Assembly: GCA_002900995.3 (NCBI GenBank)
Contig: CM035304.1
Coordinates: 4,418,134 to 4,482,133, forward strand
Source of the DNA: Ganoderma boninense
Lineage: Eukaryota > Basidiomycota > Agaricomycetes > Polyporales > Polyporaceae
Direction of reading: 5' to 3'
Length of the DNA stretch: 64,000 bases
Every line of letters starts with the position of its first letter. Position 1 is the first letter of the stretch. Under the pieces are notes generated by a model. It had not been told where the DNA came from. It was given only the letters and a program-made list of their open reading frames with translations, and searched no databases. A program made the translations under genes and the position numbers. Shown here piece after piece: positions 12,648 to 25,585 of the stretch.

Positions 12648-13353
12648 GGTGACGGTTTCCGCTGTGGTCCCAGAACCTGCAGCCGCGATGTAGGAAACTT
12701 TATATGGGCCGCCTGCCTTGGCAATGTGCCCGCGAGGCACGGCCACCACCCTGTCCTCATCGACTCAATGTAGGGGTCTGAACGTTGGACATGGATTCCA
12801 CGATGGCTTGCATCACATCCGCGATTCGCGGTCAGGGACCTGGACTCGAATGGCTCTTGGCTCCCTCCGCCGGGAGCCTCGGATTCTCCGAGGAGCGGCT
12901 ACGATGGAAATAACCACCCAGTGTGGGAAGGGTCGAGCCCGGTTTCGCACCTCCCGGGAGCTGAGAAGCGCACGAGGCCTGACGATCTGGTGATCAATCC
13001 AGCCTCGACAATGTGCCCTTGTCTTCCGCCGCGCTATTCATTGCGCATGGGGGAATTAGACCTCCCGGCGGAGAGAGTGCGGTGCACACCTCGATGTCCC
13101 ACCCGACACCGGGGCCTCTCCTGCATCTCCGCTGATTGGCAAGGCGGATGGCCTCTCGACAGATCCCGCAGTTTTGAGCATACGACATGAAGACACGTTT
13201 CAAATGCATAAAGGGTTTCTGAACGCTCGATATCTTTGTGGCGCTGTCAAACGGGCTCATATTCGGGAGCCAATAACACAGCGTCCAAGAGAAGCATGAT
13301 AGGCAGCTGGCGGACGGAACTCCGTACATAGCTTGGCGTGCAATCTACACGTC
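12648..13353. other. Spacer between the DUF6533 copies
   Basis: This holds the promoter of copy A and the 3' region of copy B. I see no credible gene. The 12-mer ACGTTGGACATG at 12782-12793 also occurs upstream of copy B at 15903-15914, possibly a duplicated promoter remnant or chance. Confidence 0.35.
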
Positions 13354-15443
13354 CTAGGCCACCGCAGACGGGCGGGAGGTGCTCGACGTGTCCGATCGTG
13401 CTGGGGACGTATCTGCTTTCGCAACGTCCCCGAGTTCGAAATGCATCGTGGTCTGATTGGTGGGGAAGTGCTCGCGTTGTCCGCCGATGACGCCACGCAG
13501 TTGAGAGCAAGACGCGAAGCCTACAAATGCACAGCAACAATTGATTAGAATCGACCGCGACCGCACAAGTTAGATGACTGACCGATACGCAGGAGACAGC
13601 GATGATTAACCTGTGGTATCCCAGTCTTTAAGTGTTAGACTGGATTTATTATGAAGGCGTGCTTACGGTACACCCATAGATTGAATTTCTCGATGACTAA
13701 ACCGGGCGGTAAGAGCCATGTTCAAGGTTCCAGCACCTATGATCGCCAATGTTTAGGTAGTAGTTGCAAAACAAAATGACACTTTAGATACTTACAGAAC
13801 ATCCTGTCATAGGTTTTAGGCCGACGACAAAATGAACGAGATGATATAGAAGCAGTGCAGTGGGAAGAGTCACGTACATGGCAAAGTAGAGTACTCCATC
13901 CCTGATGAGTAGGTATACAATGGGACTCAGCTTGCGCAACTGGAGCCATCCGGTGAGGGGATCGCGTCGTGCTCTGAGGAGCTCCGCTTTGAATGCATGG
14001 CTGGTGATAAACTTGTGTATCATCAAAACCAGGTACGAAGCTGTGTGTAACATATGGTCAGTGTATGTGTATTATGTTATCACAACATAAATAGGTTGAA
14101 ACGTCGATGTGCCGCAACCTTACTGGATGTAGCGCAGATTACGATCCTGTTACGCAGGTCAAAGAAGGGAGATGAGTTTTCGGCGACACCTGCCAGTGTG
14201 AGAGTATCATGCCATACCACGCCGGAAGGGTGTGCTTGAGGGACACGGTTGCGAAGGTGAAGCATCCGGGGAGTGGGAAGCCCGGGGGGCGCGGCAGAAC
14301 AGATACAGTGCGTCCTTCGATGATACCGACCGTAAGAGAACTCTGATAAGGTTTCAATGTCAACGACCAGACGGAATCCGCTAAGTAGACCTTCCCCACC
14401 GTTATCTCAGCTAGATTGAAATCAGCCAAATGTCGCTACTGGCAAATTGATGGAACTGACCGATGTAGCAGAACGTAACAAAGGCGAGGGCTATAAAGGT
14501 TCAAAAGGGGTCAGTGGGTGGTGATATGCAAATAAATAGGTAGCGACCGAGACGTACTGGTTTTATTTTTTCCGTGGGTAATCCATATGCGTAAGAGGAA
14601 CATTGCCTCGCTCACGAGTACAATGACTGTGCCAGCACCACTGTCGTGGTCCTAGGAGTTAGTACAAGCGAATGCAGAGACCAACAATAGGAACTTACAA
14701 TGCTACGTAATATGCCCATCCACGACACCTGAGAAAGACATTAGGCAGTGGTTCTTCAACAGTATAGAAATATGCTTGCAGCTGTTGGGCCCCACGAATG
14801 AGAATTAGCAAAACGCTTGAAAATGTCATAGTCGTGGATACGACTTACGAGGAACGGAGCTGTCATGCTCGTATTCACTGCCGCTCTGGGGTTCAGCGGA
14901 GTCTCAATACACACGAGTCATGCGTCTTACCGACGAGATAGAACCTGCAAACTGTGAGCAAGAGCAGAGGTACGATACACTGGTGCTTACAATGCCGCAG
15001 CGAAGCCATAATATCTGACTGCGATGTAAAGGACCTTCGGCAGTGTCCATCGTGCTCTATTGCGGCCAGAGGGTGTGTAAACGGGGTGTGTAAACGTTCT
15101 GGCTATAAGATTCGCGTTCCAACGAAATTCAAAACTAACTTCCATATAAGTTCAACCTATAAAGTCAGTTATTAAACGGCGGCTCGAACATAAGGATGGA
15201 TTATTGGAAACGCACCTCCTCAGCAAATGTTAAACATATGTCGTATCCGATCCAAGTCACGGCAGCGGCTTAAGACTTCTATCAGTTACAGATTTACCAG
15301 AAAAGAGGGATATGATACTTACCGGCGACAAGATTGGTCGTAAACGTGTCTTGGACAATCTGAGAGAACAATTCTATCCCCTCGGAGATGGATACACCAG
15401 GAGGTAAGAGTGAAATGAGGGGAAGAAAGGATGAAAGTGACAT
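13354..15443 (-). CDS. DUF6533-type multi-pass membrane protein, copy B
   Basis: This is a paralogue of the neighbouring copy A, with function unknown. The start at 15443 gives MSLSSFLPLISLLPPGVSIS, followed by EGIELFSQIVQDTFTTN. Successive short exons read AAVTWIGYDICLTFAEE, then VELIWK, then ARWTLPKVLYIAVRYYG after an intron inside a lysine codon; the same codon is split in copy A. A later exon has KLSPIVYLLIRDGVLYFAMY and the C-terminal exon contains TMHFEL, matching TMRFEH of copy A. The protein ends at 13354 in a Ser/Thr-rich tail. Several hydrophobic helices are visible. No frame break was found in the exons I traced. Confidence 0.75.
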
Positions 15444-16926
15444 GGTGGTTTAGAAAGTATGATGTGCATGCAGGGGGGTCACGTCTTGCTTTTGTCGTTT
15501 GGCTTAGGTTTCGGTACCCTGTCCCAGGCGCACGACAAAGTTTGCGAAGTGTTCGAGCCATTACCAGATCGGGTGGTTAGCCTAGCTGCCGGACTTCTCG
15601 GGGGATAAAGTGGGAAACGTCGTGGTAACTTGCGTCGAGGTGCCGGGTATGGGATCACACGGCATGAGAAGTGCGGCTTGTCCAAGTGAATGGGAGAAGG
15701 ACGGAGTCGAAGATCCCCGGCCCGAAAGGTGACATTGACAGATGCAATTTTCGCTATTGCGAATCGTAATCTTTGTTGATGGGCGTATACACTGCAACAA
15801 CGAATGGATTAATCACGTAAAACCGAAGAACCTTACGTCCAGCAAGAGTTTCCACCGCACCATCTACAGTCCCATGTCGAACTGCGACCATCACTGGTCT
15901 GCACGTTGGACATGATCTGCGAGCTGCGATCGCGCTGAAACGATATCACTCTGTCTCCATCCCATGGCGGAAACAGATACTACACTGTACGAGAAGGGCA
16001 GATCAGAAATGGGACATTATGACGCATATGTAAGGAATTTCTACCCTCTCCTGACCCCACCAGCGACGATCTGTACGCGTTCGGCTCCTGCATCTTTCTG
16101 GCGTTCTCTAGTGAGAGCCGGACGTGAAGCTTAAGGTCGCTCGTCTTCTTTCATTCTTTTACCAGACTCGCCCCCACAAGACCTATACTCACATCTTATC
16201 CAACGGAGGGCCGAGTTGACGGCGTGTCACGGCGACCTCGGAGTCGAGGCACTGTGGTTAGAGCCAACATGGTGGCCGCTCTCCATGATAGCACTGTAAG
16301 CCCAAAAACGTCAACAAAATAATACCATTCTGAACAGACAATATCAGTGAATCTAGCCTCGTTCATGATTATTTGGAAATACTTAAATCATACAGAGCGT
16401 ACCGCGGCGCACGTAGCTGAAATCGATCTGTCTTGCCCATGACTGCTCGTGACAATTTGTTCGATCCATGGTGTGGTTGTATACAGTAGCTTTTAGCGTC
16501 TTCAGACGGTAGGACTGCAGTTGGGGCCTTCAGGTTCATTGAAGTGGGAGACTGGGGATGGGGTACCAGCAGCAAGGGGCATAGGCGCCGAACCCCTTGT
16601 TTTGACCACGCAGCCCAGGCGCCGGTCTCTGACCTCGCCTCCAACCACGACTCGGACGTACGAAACAACAGCCTGCTGTCCTCTTCTCCTTTCTGCTGTT
16701 GGCTCCTTGTTCACATCAACGTCTGCTCGACCGACGTGTGAGCCCGATTGACGGATACTCAAGACCCTCTCTGAGCGCAAGTGCAACATTCTTGACCGAA
16801 CACTCAACCTCGCCACAAGAGCCAGTCAAGTGCCCAAGTCCTGTTCAAGAGCAGATTCTTCAATCCACTTGCAAATAAAACTAAAGGAGTTAGGGGAAAG
16901 CACGAAGGGGAGAGACATTCGAGAAA
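15444..16926. other. Intergenic, no gene seen
   Basis: This 1.5-kb divergent region separates DUF6533 copy B from the RNA15-like gene. It contains short overlapping frames with no motif, and I cannot support a gene here. It should hold both promoters. Confidence 0.4.
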
Positions 16927-18481
16927 ATGAGCAAAGTAGTCTTCGGTGCGTTCCTCTGCGCTGTGTGTAGAACCCAAGTCACCCAACTCTTCCGGAAACA
17001 GTGGGCAATGTCCCGTACAATATGGCAGAGGTCCGTTGTCTGACCAGTAGAAGGCGGATGACCGTATGCTTACGGTCAGGGTCTTAGGAGCAACTGATAG
17101 ACGTCTTCAAAAGTGTCGGTCAAGTTGTCGGTCTTCGGTGAGCCAGCGCCCTCCCACCACACCATTTCATGCGCTCATATTATATATGCGTCGCAGATTA
17201 GTGTTTGACAGGGATACAGGCAAGCCAAAAGGATATGGGTTCTGTGAGTTTGCAGGTACGTCGTCAGTCGCTATTTTATTCCGCATATACCAAACCACTG
17301 TGCTTTCAGACCACGAAACCGCTTCCTCGGCGGTCCGCAACCTCAACGGGCAAGAAATTGGTGGTAGACCGTTGCGAATTGATCTCGCAGACTCTGATCC
17401 GTTCCTTGAGGGGAAGACAACGGTACGTGGCGAGATCATTGACGGCGGCGAGACACGCGCCCAATGGCGCGAGCGCAATGAGCGTGAACGACATGAACGC
17501 GAGAGACACGATAGTCGACATGGCCGAAGTCACGACCCCAACGCTTTCCTTCAACATTTGCCCAAAGGCGTCCCGCTTGCACCAGGCACCAATGCGTTGG
17601 ATGCAATCAGCCATGTACTCGCCACTGTTGACCCCAGTCAGATTCTCGAGGTGTTGGCACAGATGAAGGTCTGTCTCTCATATCACCTTCTCGCCATGAT
17701 ATCAACGGATAGACTGACTGGCACACGACCCAGGCTTTCATCATCACGCACCCAGAACAAGCTCGTGCACTATTAGTCGCGCATCCCCAACTGCGATACG
17801 CCCTTTTTCAGGCACTCCTCTTGCACAAGATCGTTCACCCAGACATTCTGAACGTATGTCTCCAATTCTTCTCCTATGCCTCCCGCTTCCTCATCCCCCC
17901 GCCTCAGCAAATGCTCGCTGCGACCGGCACAGCGGTACCCCCTCCGGCTCCTGCGCCCGCGCCAGCACCTGTACAACCCGCGCATCCTGCGCCTCCCCCC
18001 TACATGTCAGCCCCACCCGCATCCATGTATGCGCCCCCAATTCCCCCCTCGCACACGCCCATCCAGCACCAAACGCCCCCTGTACCAAACATGTACGCGC
18101 AGCCGCCTCCGCAGATGCCGCCGCCCTACTACCGTGCCCCTCCGCCACCAGGACCACCAGCCCCTCCTGCGCACATGCCGACACCTGCCATGCATGCGCC
18201 TCCACCTGCACCCCCTGCCCAGCTCGGAGGAATACCGGAGTTCGACCAGGCTCAGAGAGTAGGCACCACGATTGCCTCGTATCGAATGCGCGCTGACCTC
18301 GGCCACGCGATTTAGGACATGCTGATGCAGGTGCTGAACCTGACTCCAGAGCAGCTCAACACGCTGCCGCCGAAGGAGCGGGACCAGATCCTGCAGCTGG
18401 TATGCTTTGCCGCTATTTCTCGAGGTGGTAATTTGCACTGACGGGCATTTATAGCGCAGACAGTTCGGTGGCGGCAATTGA
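16927..18481 (+). CDS. RNA15: mRNA 3'-end cleavage factor RNA-binding subunit (Rna15/CstF-64)
   Basis: This nuclear protein binds U/GU-rich elements of pre-mRNA and helps place the cleavage and polyadenylation site. Five small N-terminal exons assemble one RRM: RNP2 reads VVFVGNVPYN, and RNP1 reads KGYGFCEFA followed by [21 protein letters not shown] Arg/Glu/His-rich linker follows. The hinge domain contains [20 protein letters not shown] and [21 protein letters not shown] long Pro/Ala-rich low-complexity stretch (about 17930-18240) leads to the CSTF C-terminal domain [20 protein letters not shown] and ends RRQFGGGN after a last intron. All introns are GT-AG and keep frame. The start at 16927 is required for the first RRM strand. 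The length of about 380 residues suits fungal Rna15 homologues. Confidence 0.92.
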
Positions 18482-18787
18482 GGCGTGTTGGAATGCAGAC
18501 ATTCCCTGTCTATGTTACACTTTGTGATCAACTTATTCGAAGTCATATATGCCGCCACTTTGTGCGCCTGTGCTGTTCGTACGAGAATGTTTGTCCTGAT
18601 CAGGAGGATTGTGTGCCTCTTCCCTCGCTACTAATATTTTGCTTGAACGAAAACCTTGATCAATTTCCTTTGCTTTATCGTCTCTACATGAAGGATTCTA
18701 AGTATCGTACAGAGAGATCCACTGCCGCGATTTGGTCGCCATTTGGTTCAAATACTTGCTCGTTCCCGTCTCACAATGAGCACCCTT

Positions 18788-21371
18788 TTACACCAAAACA
18801 AAAATGACCACTACAACCATCGCGGCGAGCAAATTGATGAGACTGAATCCCTTCGCCGCCGCCCATTCGTCGATGCAGGCGACCCCGTCGCGGTCGCGGT
18901 CGCGATGAACTTATCCCACGCTCTTTTGTCGCGCTCGGCCACGTCCACGTCCCCTGCGTCTTCGCCGACCCATAGAAGATCTCCGCGCCCCCGGGGTAGT
19001 ACGCCCCAGCGAGCGCAGCCTCCTCCCCGCCCACGACGCGGCCCGCCCGGCAGCACGCTCCCGTTCGTGTTGTCGCCCAAGACGAACTCGCGGAGGAACA
19101 CGAGCGCCTGCGCGGGGCGCCACTGCGGCACCTCGTGGCCCGCGCCCGCGAAGAGCACGTACGTGAGGTTGCGCTCCTGGTGCACGAGCCCCGCGCGCGC
19201 GCCGGCGTCGTCGAACCAGGGCGTCGCGGGCGGCCGCGTGAAGCCCTGCGTGCCCCCAAAGGTGGTGTTCTGGATGACGACCTCGGTCGAGCGGTGCTGG
19301 ATGTCCGAGTCGTCGTTGCCCGAGAAGAGGACGAAGGGGATGCCGCGCGCGGTGGCGTTCGCCAGGAGCGCGGAGAGGAAGGTCACGGGCGCGGCGGAGG
19401 GGTCGCCGTGCGGGGGGTTGCGCGCGAGGTTGTATGTGGAGCCGAAGGGGTACGTGAAGTTTTCTGTCCAGGACTTGGAGGTGGGTGCGTGCAGCGCGGC
19501 GCGCACGGCGGCGAGGTTGAGGAAGGGCGCGGGGTCGAGCGGCGGTTCGGGGTTCGTCGCGTCGGGGATGTCGTAGTAGTCTGCGCGGCCGTTGGCTATC
19601 GTAGTGGACGTATCAGTGCCAGTGTGAAAAAGGAGGGGCGATGGGTGGGATGGGTACGTACTCCAGGGGAAGGTGAAGTTGAGCGCGTAGTCCCACATCT
19701 CGTCGAACAGGTAACAGCCGTACCACGGATCGAGGGTTCCGTTGGCGCGGCCGACAAGGCTACGCTTCCACTGGTTTCTCTTCGTCTCTCGGTGTTTGTC
19801 GTCGTCGGACCTCCTAGCAGAGGGATCGGGTCCACTGGCGTGCACTTTGAGCCTTTTGAGCAAAGACGTCTCCTGGAAGCGGACATCACGTCGAATGGGC
19901 CCCGAGTCTTGAGTATTAAGGACTGTCGGCCGCAGCCCTCGTTTCAGGCTCAAGGTTGGAAACGTTCCGCCGGTCTGAGGATAGGTCAAGTTCAGATCGA
20001 AGCCACACAGGTGGTGCCTGCCATCGCGTCCTAGTCAGACATACGAGATATGCGCGGGGGGAGATGGGTCGCCTCACTGTTCTTTGAAGTACATGAAGAC
20101 GTCTTCATCATACCCGATGATGGCGGGATAAGTCTCGAGAATATTCACCTTCGGAGGATCGTAAGAACGGTTTGGAAGATGTAGAACTCAATAACATACG
20201 ACGGGGAGGTGTCGTACGGTCGCGTAGGACCCCAGAAAGCCGTTCCCGATCGCTACCTTGCGCAAGTTGACCGGAGGATTCGATGCCGTGAAGAGGTGCT
20301 TGACGATGTAAGGCTACGCCGTTCGTGAGCTTATGATTGGTTGAAGGCGCAGAAGTGCACTCACGATAAACATTCCCGCATAGCTCTCCCCCATTAGGTA
20401 TAGCGGTCGTGTGGCGAGGCTTGGAAATACGCTGACGAGGTTCGTCAGGAAGCCGAGCTGAAGGCGATGGCGTCAGAGAGGGCGGCATGAACGAGAAAAC
20501 GGGGGAGGTGACGCACAAAGTCTTCTGCGGTCTGATCCTCGTTAGCGACTACGAGAGGGATAAGTATGGGGTGATCGAGGATGAATAATGAGCACGCTGT
20601 ACTTACCATATCCCTCCGTGTCTGCCGTCGAGTAGCCGGTACCTGAGTCAAGGGATGAGTCGTAGCGTCGATGCAATACGAGAGGGGCGAAGTACTTGCC
20701 GACAGGCTGGTCGATCCATATGGTATCTGCCAAAGTGTTCCAGCTGTATGGATTGGATACCCACGAGCGGTTGCTTAGAACGTGGATGGGGCCGTTCTGA
20801 GGGTGCACGGGTGAGACGGAAGCATGTCCCACAAATCACCCTATGCAGGAGCCACGCACCTCCTTAGCCAACCCGAGAATGCTCGACGACCCTGGCCTGT
20901 GGATATATGCGTCATAAAAACAAGACCTACTGGGTTGGGTTCACTAGCCCGAAACGCACCCGCCCTGGAGCCAGATGATCCAAGGGTCCTTGTTGCTGTC
21001 GTTGGCGGGTGCGGTAAGGGTGCCATTCTTGCCCTGCCGTTCGAACGCCCAGAAGAACAGAGTATTGTTCGGGTGGTCTGGTCTATCCACGGGATGTTGC
21101 CAGCGAAGCTTCGGGGCAGCGATATATGCGTAAGATTTGGCAGAGGGTACTTGACCTCGAAGTCTTAGTTGACAGCAGGAGGGACATTCAGCAGGATACA
21201 CCATAAAAATTCGAAGGTAGGGAGCATACATGGTTGCCAGTCGGGACTGAAGGGCGTCGAAGGTTGGTTAGGCCAGACGTGGGGGAAAGAGTCAGGCGGT
21301 GTCGATTTCTGCGCGTAGACGTGTGCCCCCACGAAGACGGCGAAGAAAACGAGGAGAGACGGGATCGCCAT
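18788..21371 (-). CDS. Secreted S10 serine carboxypeptidase, copy 1, 3' part frame-broken
   Basis: S10 carboxypeptidases remove C-terminal residues from peptides in the vacuole or outside the cell. The start at 21371 gives a signal peptide (MAIPSLLVFFAVFVGAHVYA). Conserved blocks follow: DPWIIWLQGG, SYSWNTLADTIWIDQPVG-like, the nucleophile motif LMGESYAGMFI, a region with ALNFTFPW, the acid region FVLFSGNDDSD and the histidine motif AGHEVPQWRP. After GDNTNGSVLPGG the frame shifts (about 19037-19048), shifts back (about 18918-18925), and shifts again (about 18855-18866). The third frame encodes a hydrophobic tail containing LINLLAAMVVVVIFVLV that stops at 18788; the unshifted frame stops at 18811. 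Copy 2 at 25.6-28.1 kb has no such breaks. This copy is either an assembly with indels or a gene losing its 3' end. Confidence 0.82.
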
Positions 21372-22603
21372 ATCGTCTGCAGCATAGTGCTCTTTGATAC
21401 ACATTTATATACCATAGATTGAGCAAGCTTTGCCTCGGACATGAAGCTTGAGTTGCAAGCGGCGGCCATGAGGCGGACCGCTGCTCATCGTGATCGATGT
21501 CTAGAGGTCGCTGGTCGCTGGGATGGAAGCCCTGGCAAGCTCGCGATAACGTAGGCCCTGCAGTCATAGACCTAGCGACAGCAAGCACATTTCCCTGGGC
21601 GAAACGAGAGCGTGCGGGCGAATGTTGAAGAGCGACGCGAGGCTCGGAAAGGGTGAAGCTTGCGTGTCAGTGAGTGGCTGATATATTTGGCGAGGCGTAT
21701 AATTGGCACGACGCACCTGGGTCCGAGCTGCAAGGTTATAGAGTGTGACTTCGACGCTGCTTCGACGTTCCTCATAGCGAGGCCCAGGGCCCGCGGCGCC
21801 CAGGAGGCATTGAGTTGGACTCGGATATGATATCATGATGGTACGAGCAGATCGATACAATTCTTCATGTCGGTCTTCAGAGGTTTTCAACAAACCCTGG
21901 TATTGCGCTGACATGCGCTTCCTAATGCGCTATGGAATGAGTAGCATTGATCGTGGAGGCATTTGGACGAGTTCTTGGCGGGGTTGTGGTACTAACCTCC
22001 GAGACTTACTGTGTTGCCCTGGCATAGGTACACACCGGGTACAATACTCTGCGGGACGCCCCGGAGCTGAGGGTCACGCGGTTGCGACCACCCCCGTCGC
22101 CGAAGCAAAACACAAAACCCGCCGCGCACGCCGCACTTGCAATGGTTGACGCGCTGACACCAGAGTCACCATACTAGAACGCTCCACCTCCCGTTTGCAA
22201 GGCGGACGAGTCCTGCATGCTCATGTGTTGTAACGCACGCGACTCGGATCTCTTGATGAGTGCGCCAAAAGATGTTCGTGCGGTGGCCCAGACCAGAATT
22301 CCGTTCTTTTCACATGCAACGCATCTAGGTTGAGGGCGTGATAGCACCCCTGCGAGCGATATCTGAGACGCATCGATAAGTTGAGTCTCATGTGGACGGC
22401 GCCGAGTTGAAGACGGCGCGGCAGGGCCTGTCGATCTCAGTTGACACCGGCGCACGCATACACGTAGTCGCCCGGCCTTGGTGATGCTTGAACGGATAGC
22501 AGCGACATCCTGAAATAAAATACCATGTTTAAGCTCTGTCCCAATGATGGTCTACAGAAAGGATCCAGCAGAATGCACGCCCTACGGTCTTTTCAAAACG
22601 TCC
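21372..22603. other. Intergenic, no gene seen
   Basis: This region lies between the S10 copy 1 start and the GPI1 stop. It holds the carboxypeptidase promoter and GPI1 3' region. Frames are short and without motifs. Confidence 0.4.
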
Positions 22604-24956
22604 TCAGCGGGGATCATGCTGTACCGAATTGTTGCCCGGGGAATTGGGTTGAGCAGTCGTCCTGACGCGAGCTGGCGCAGCATGCTCAAAGGATGGTAGT
22701 GCATCGTCAATCTCCCCGCTAGTTGTGCTGGAAGAAGGCATCAGCACGTGAGTTCGGGGGCTGAAGATAGTCAAGAACGCGAACCATAATGCCGGAAAAT
22801 GGAGGACAACGGCGCAGGAAGGCTCTAGTGTGGTATAGGCATCATTAGGCTAGGGCCTTGAAGGAACATTCGCGTCGGTCAGAGCACTTACGGAGAGAAG
22901 GAGTGACCCGGTAGGAGAACGTTGAATGCACACCCCACCTAAGTCGATATCATCAGCCGTTGAAGAGTCGCCAAATGAAAAGCTGGGTGGCGAACCTGGG
23001 AGGCGCAACGGATCCTTGACGCGTAGGAGCAGCGCGAAGAGCGGGAAATGGTTCAAGAGTGCCGTGCTGGTGTCGAACATCCCATGAAGGATCATCACAA
23101 ACAGCCTCGTCTGGTTGCGCCGTAAACAAACGGCAACAGGGTGCGTGGAGGCTGGACTTACTGTGGCGAACAGCGCATAGTACGTCAGCACCGTCGGGGA
23201 CAGAAACGCAAGGAGCGTGAACAGGATCGTCCCGAGGAGCAGCTGGTCGAGGTCGTAGTCCCACGCGTCGATGCGGTTCCGCAGCACGTTGTACCGCTTC
23301 CCCCGGAACAGGTTCCACAGCGCGCCCGCGAGCGCGAGCTGGTGCCGGAAGACCGTCGCGGAGATCCAGTAGCACACGTACAGATGTGCAGTGAGAACGC
23401 TGAGCACGTCGGAGAGGAGCGAGACGACCATCGTCATGCCGCAGCAGCCGCCTGCGCCGACGAGCCATATGAGGGCGGGAAAGTGTGGCGCCGCGTATTG
23501 GAGCAGCCCTGGAATGCCGAGTTAGCAGGTGATGTGGGTGATGCTGGTGTAAATAACGGGGGGACGTACATCCCCAGGCGGAGACAACTCCGACGAGCGA
23601 GTGGCAGTAGAACTCGCTGAGCTCCGTGTTCAGTTTCAGGCCGGCTGGCCAATGGTTCAACCACAGCAACGCGTCGCGCATGCCGTCGACGAGGTACACC
23701 TGTAGAACAATAGGGGTTAATGATCGGGTACGCGAGGCCGCTGTGGTATTGCAAACCTGTAGGCCATAGTGGAGCCACTGGGCGAGATAGTCCTTGTTTT
23801 CGCTCAGAAACGAGCCGAACGTGAGGCCGATTATCACATCATTAAACGCCAACCAGAGGCAATTGTGAAATCTGTCGCACCGAAGTAAGTGCAACGTCCT
23901 CCAGGAAATAGCGCGAGGACCTACTTGATGTACTTGGAGATAGACTGCACCATGCGTGCCTTGTCCCTATAGACGTATGGGACTTCTCCGTACACGTATA
24001 CGCCTTGTTCATATCTGACATCGAACTGTTCCGCTTAATCCTGGGTAATCAGTGACACTTATGGCAGATGGGAAGTTAGAGGTACCTGTTGTAGAGAACG
24101 TCCGAGAGATGCTGTACGCCTTCGCGACCGCGGTTGCAAATGTCATAGCGCTTCCCGATCCCGGATGTGACGTGTTGTCGCGTTCATGAAAATCAGGAGT
24201 ACCTGGAGTGGATCGAGATGAGGAGCGACTTCCGGTCTTCTCTTTTTCAACGAGGTTTGCTAATAGTTGTGCAAGGTTGACCTGAAACGGGAAATAGTCA
24301 AAGTGAAGACCAATACTTGCGGCTTAAAAGTCTCCTACTTGCGACAGCACCTCGCTGTCAAGTGCAGTGCCTTTGCGAGTGTCAGGATTCCCCACACGAG
24401 TAAAATCTGCCTTGAGGAAGTCTTTGTGCGTCAAACGGGTGGAATGCGTTGAGATGCCTGTTGGCTCTTGGGAAGGTTGGATGTCGAGCTCATTGAAGTT
24501 GAAAGCGTAAAATCGCATGGATTGGCGCTTGTGACGTCGGTAGAGGATGAGCTGGATCCCACCTGCATGAAGGTATTAGCCCAAGGTATCTATCACAAAG
24601 CCTGTTCTTAACGTGAGTACCTGATCGTGGAATGTCGTCATCAAACGACAACTCGGGAGACCGTCCTGTGGACGACGGCCGACAGTAGCCAAGGACTGCA
24701 GGGTCTGACGAGAACATGTGTCGTACACCAGCCCATTCGCTACGTGATAGAGCCGATGTCAATACGTGCAGTGCTTCCTGAAAGGGCGAATTCAGCACCT
24801 CTGTTAGATCTGTGGTAGTCAACCATTTGAATTGCCACCTACAGCACGGTCCTCGGTTGGCAGAACACCAACAACGCAGATGAGAGGCCGTTTCCAGCCA
24901 TAGCAGATTCCTTCTATGGCAGTAATGTCGAGAGGCCAAAGAACTGGAGGGGCCAT
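22604..24956 (-). CDS. GPI1: GPI1/PIG-Q subunit of GPI-GlcNAc transferase
   Basis: Gpi1 is an ER membrane subunit of the complex that moves GlcNAc from UDP-GlcNAc to phosphatidylinositol, the first step of GPI-anchor synthesis. The N-terminus from 24956 reads MAPPVLWPLDITAIEGICYG, then RPLICVVGVLP. The conserved membrane core contains LWLAFNDVIIGLTFGSFLSE, then LLWLNHWPAGLKLNTEL, and FPALIWLVGAGGCCGMTMVV. It continues with LRNRIDAWDYDLDQLLLGTI, then FTLLAFLSPTVLTYYALFAT, and ends with RVKDPLRLPG. A 42-nt intron (about 22850-22891, with CTGAC branch) joins a last exon holding another hydrophobic segment (HFPALWFAFLTIF) and a Ser/Thr-rich tail that stops at 22604. Without that intron the protein would stop at 22850. 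The N-terminal introns are short and their exact borders are less sure. Confidence 0.88.
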
Positions 24957-25585
24957 ACCTCGTCAATTACATCGTCAAAGGAGAGGCCACTAGAATGCAG
25001 TCAGCGGCGCTGGTCGCCCAGAGCAGGCATACTAGACGCCCAAAATGCGCGCGGGAACGGGCGCTAGAGCTCATGCCAACTGCGACGTCTCCTCACAAAC
25101 TCAACACGAACTGAACGCCTCACGTCTTCAACAATGACTTAGAAGAATGTGTTACGTGAACGCTGCACCAACTGGTGCTTCGGGCTCAAGTCCCGCGGCT
25201 ACGCTGCAACGATATCTTGGCAGGAGGACATCACCCCGATCCCTTCAGACTCCTTCCCAGTGGTCCGGTGCCGAGCTTCATGAGGTTTATTTTGTTAGAC
25301 ACAAGCATTCACATCCACGCAGAGCACGTTCGATTGACGAGGTAGAAACTGAGAGCATGATCCACTGGATCCGCCAAGGACTCTTCGCAGTTCGTAACGA
25401 AGGCAGAACGTCTATATTTTGTACAAGTCGTCCAACACAATCGTTTCGTCAAAACATCCAATGTCGTAGCAGAGCATAACAGTCAACAGCTAAAATGGCA
25501 GCGAACAAGTCCGATATCACAGAACACAGCGATTCGTCGAGCGTCCAACTCAGCGACGCACGTGAACTGCCTCAAAAACCCGGGT
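24957..25585. other. Intergenic, no gene seen
   Basis: This is the GPI1 promoter and S10 copy 2 terminator region. One plus-strand frame (25147-25479) is open, but it lacks motifs and I treat it as chance. Confidence 0.4.

Noticed and set aside
16075..16080. Single ACGCGT MluI box upstream of the RNA15-like gene
   Set aside because: It is one isolated hexamer about 850 bp from the start, expected by chance in a window of this size.
25147..25479. Open frame of 110 codons upstream of GPI1
   Set aside because: It has no motif, no intron pattern and no similarity to its neighbours; it is consistent with chance.
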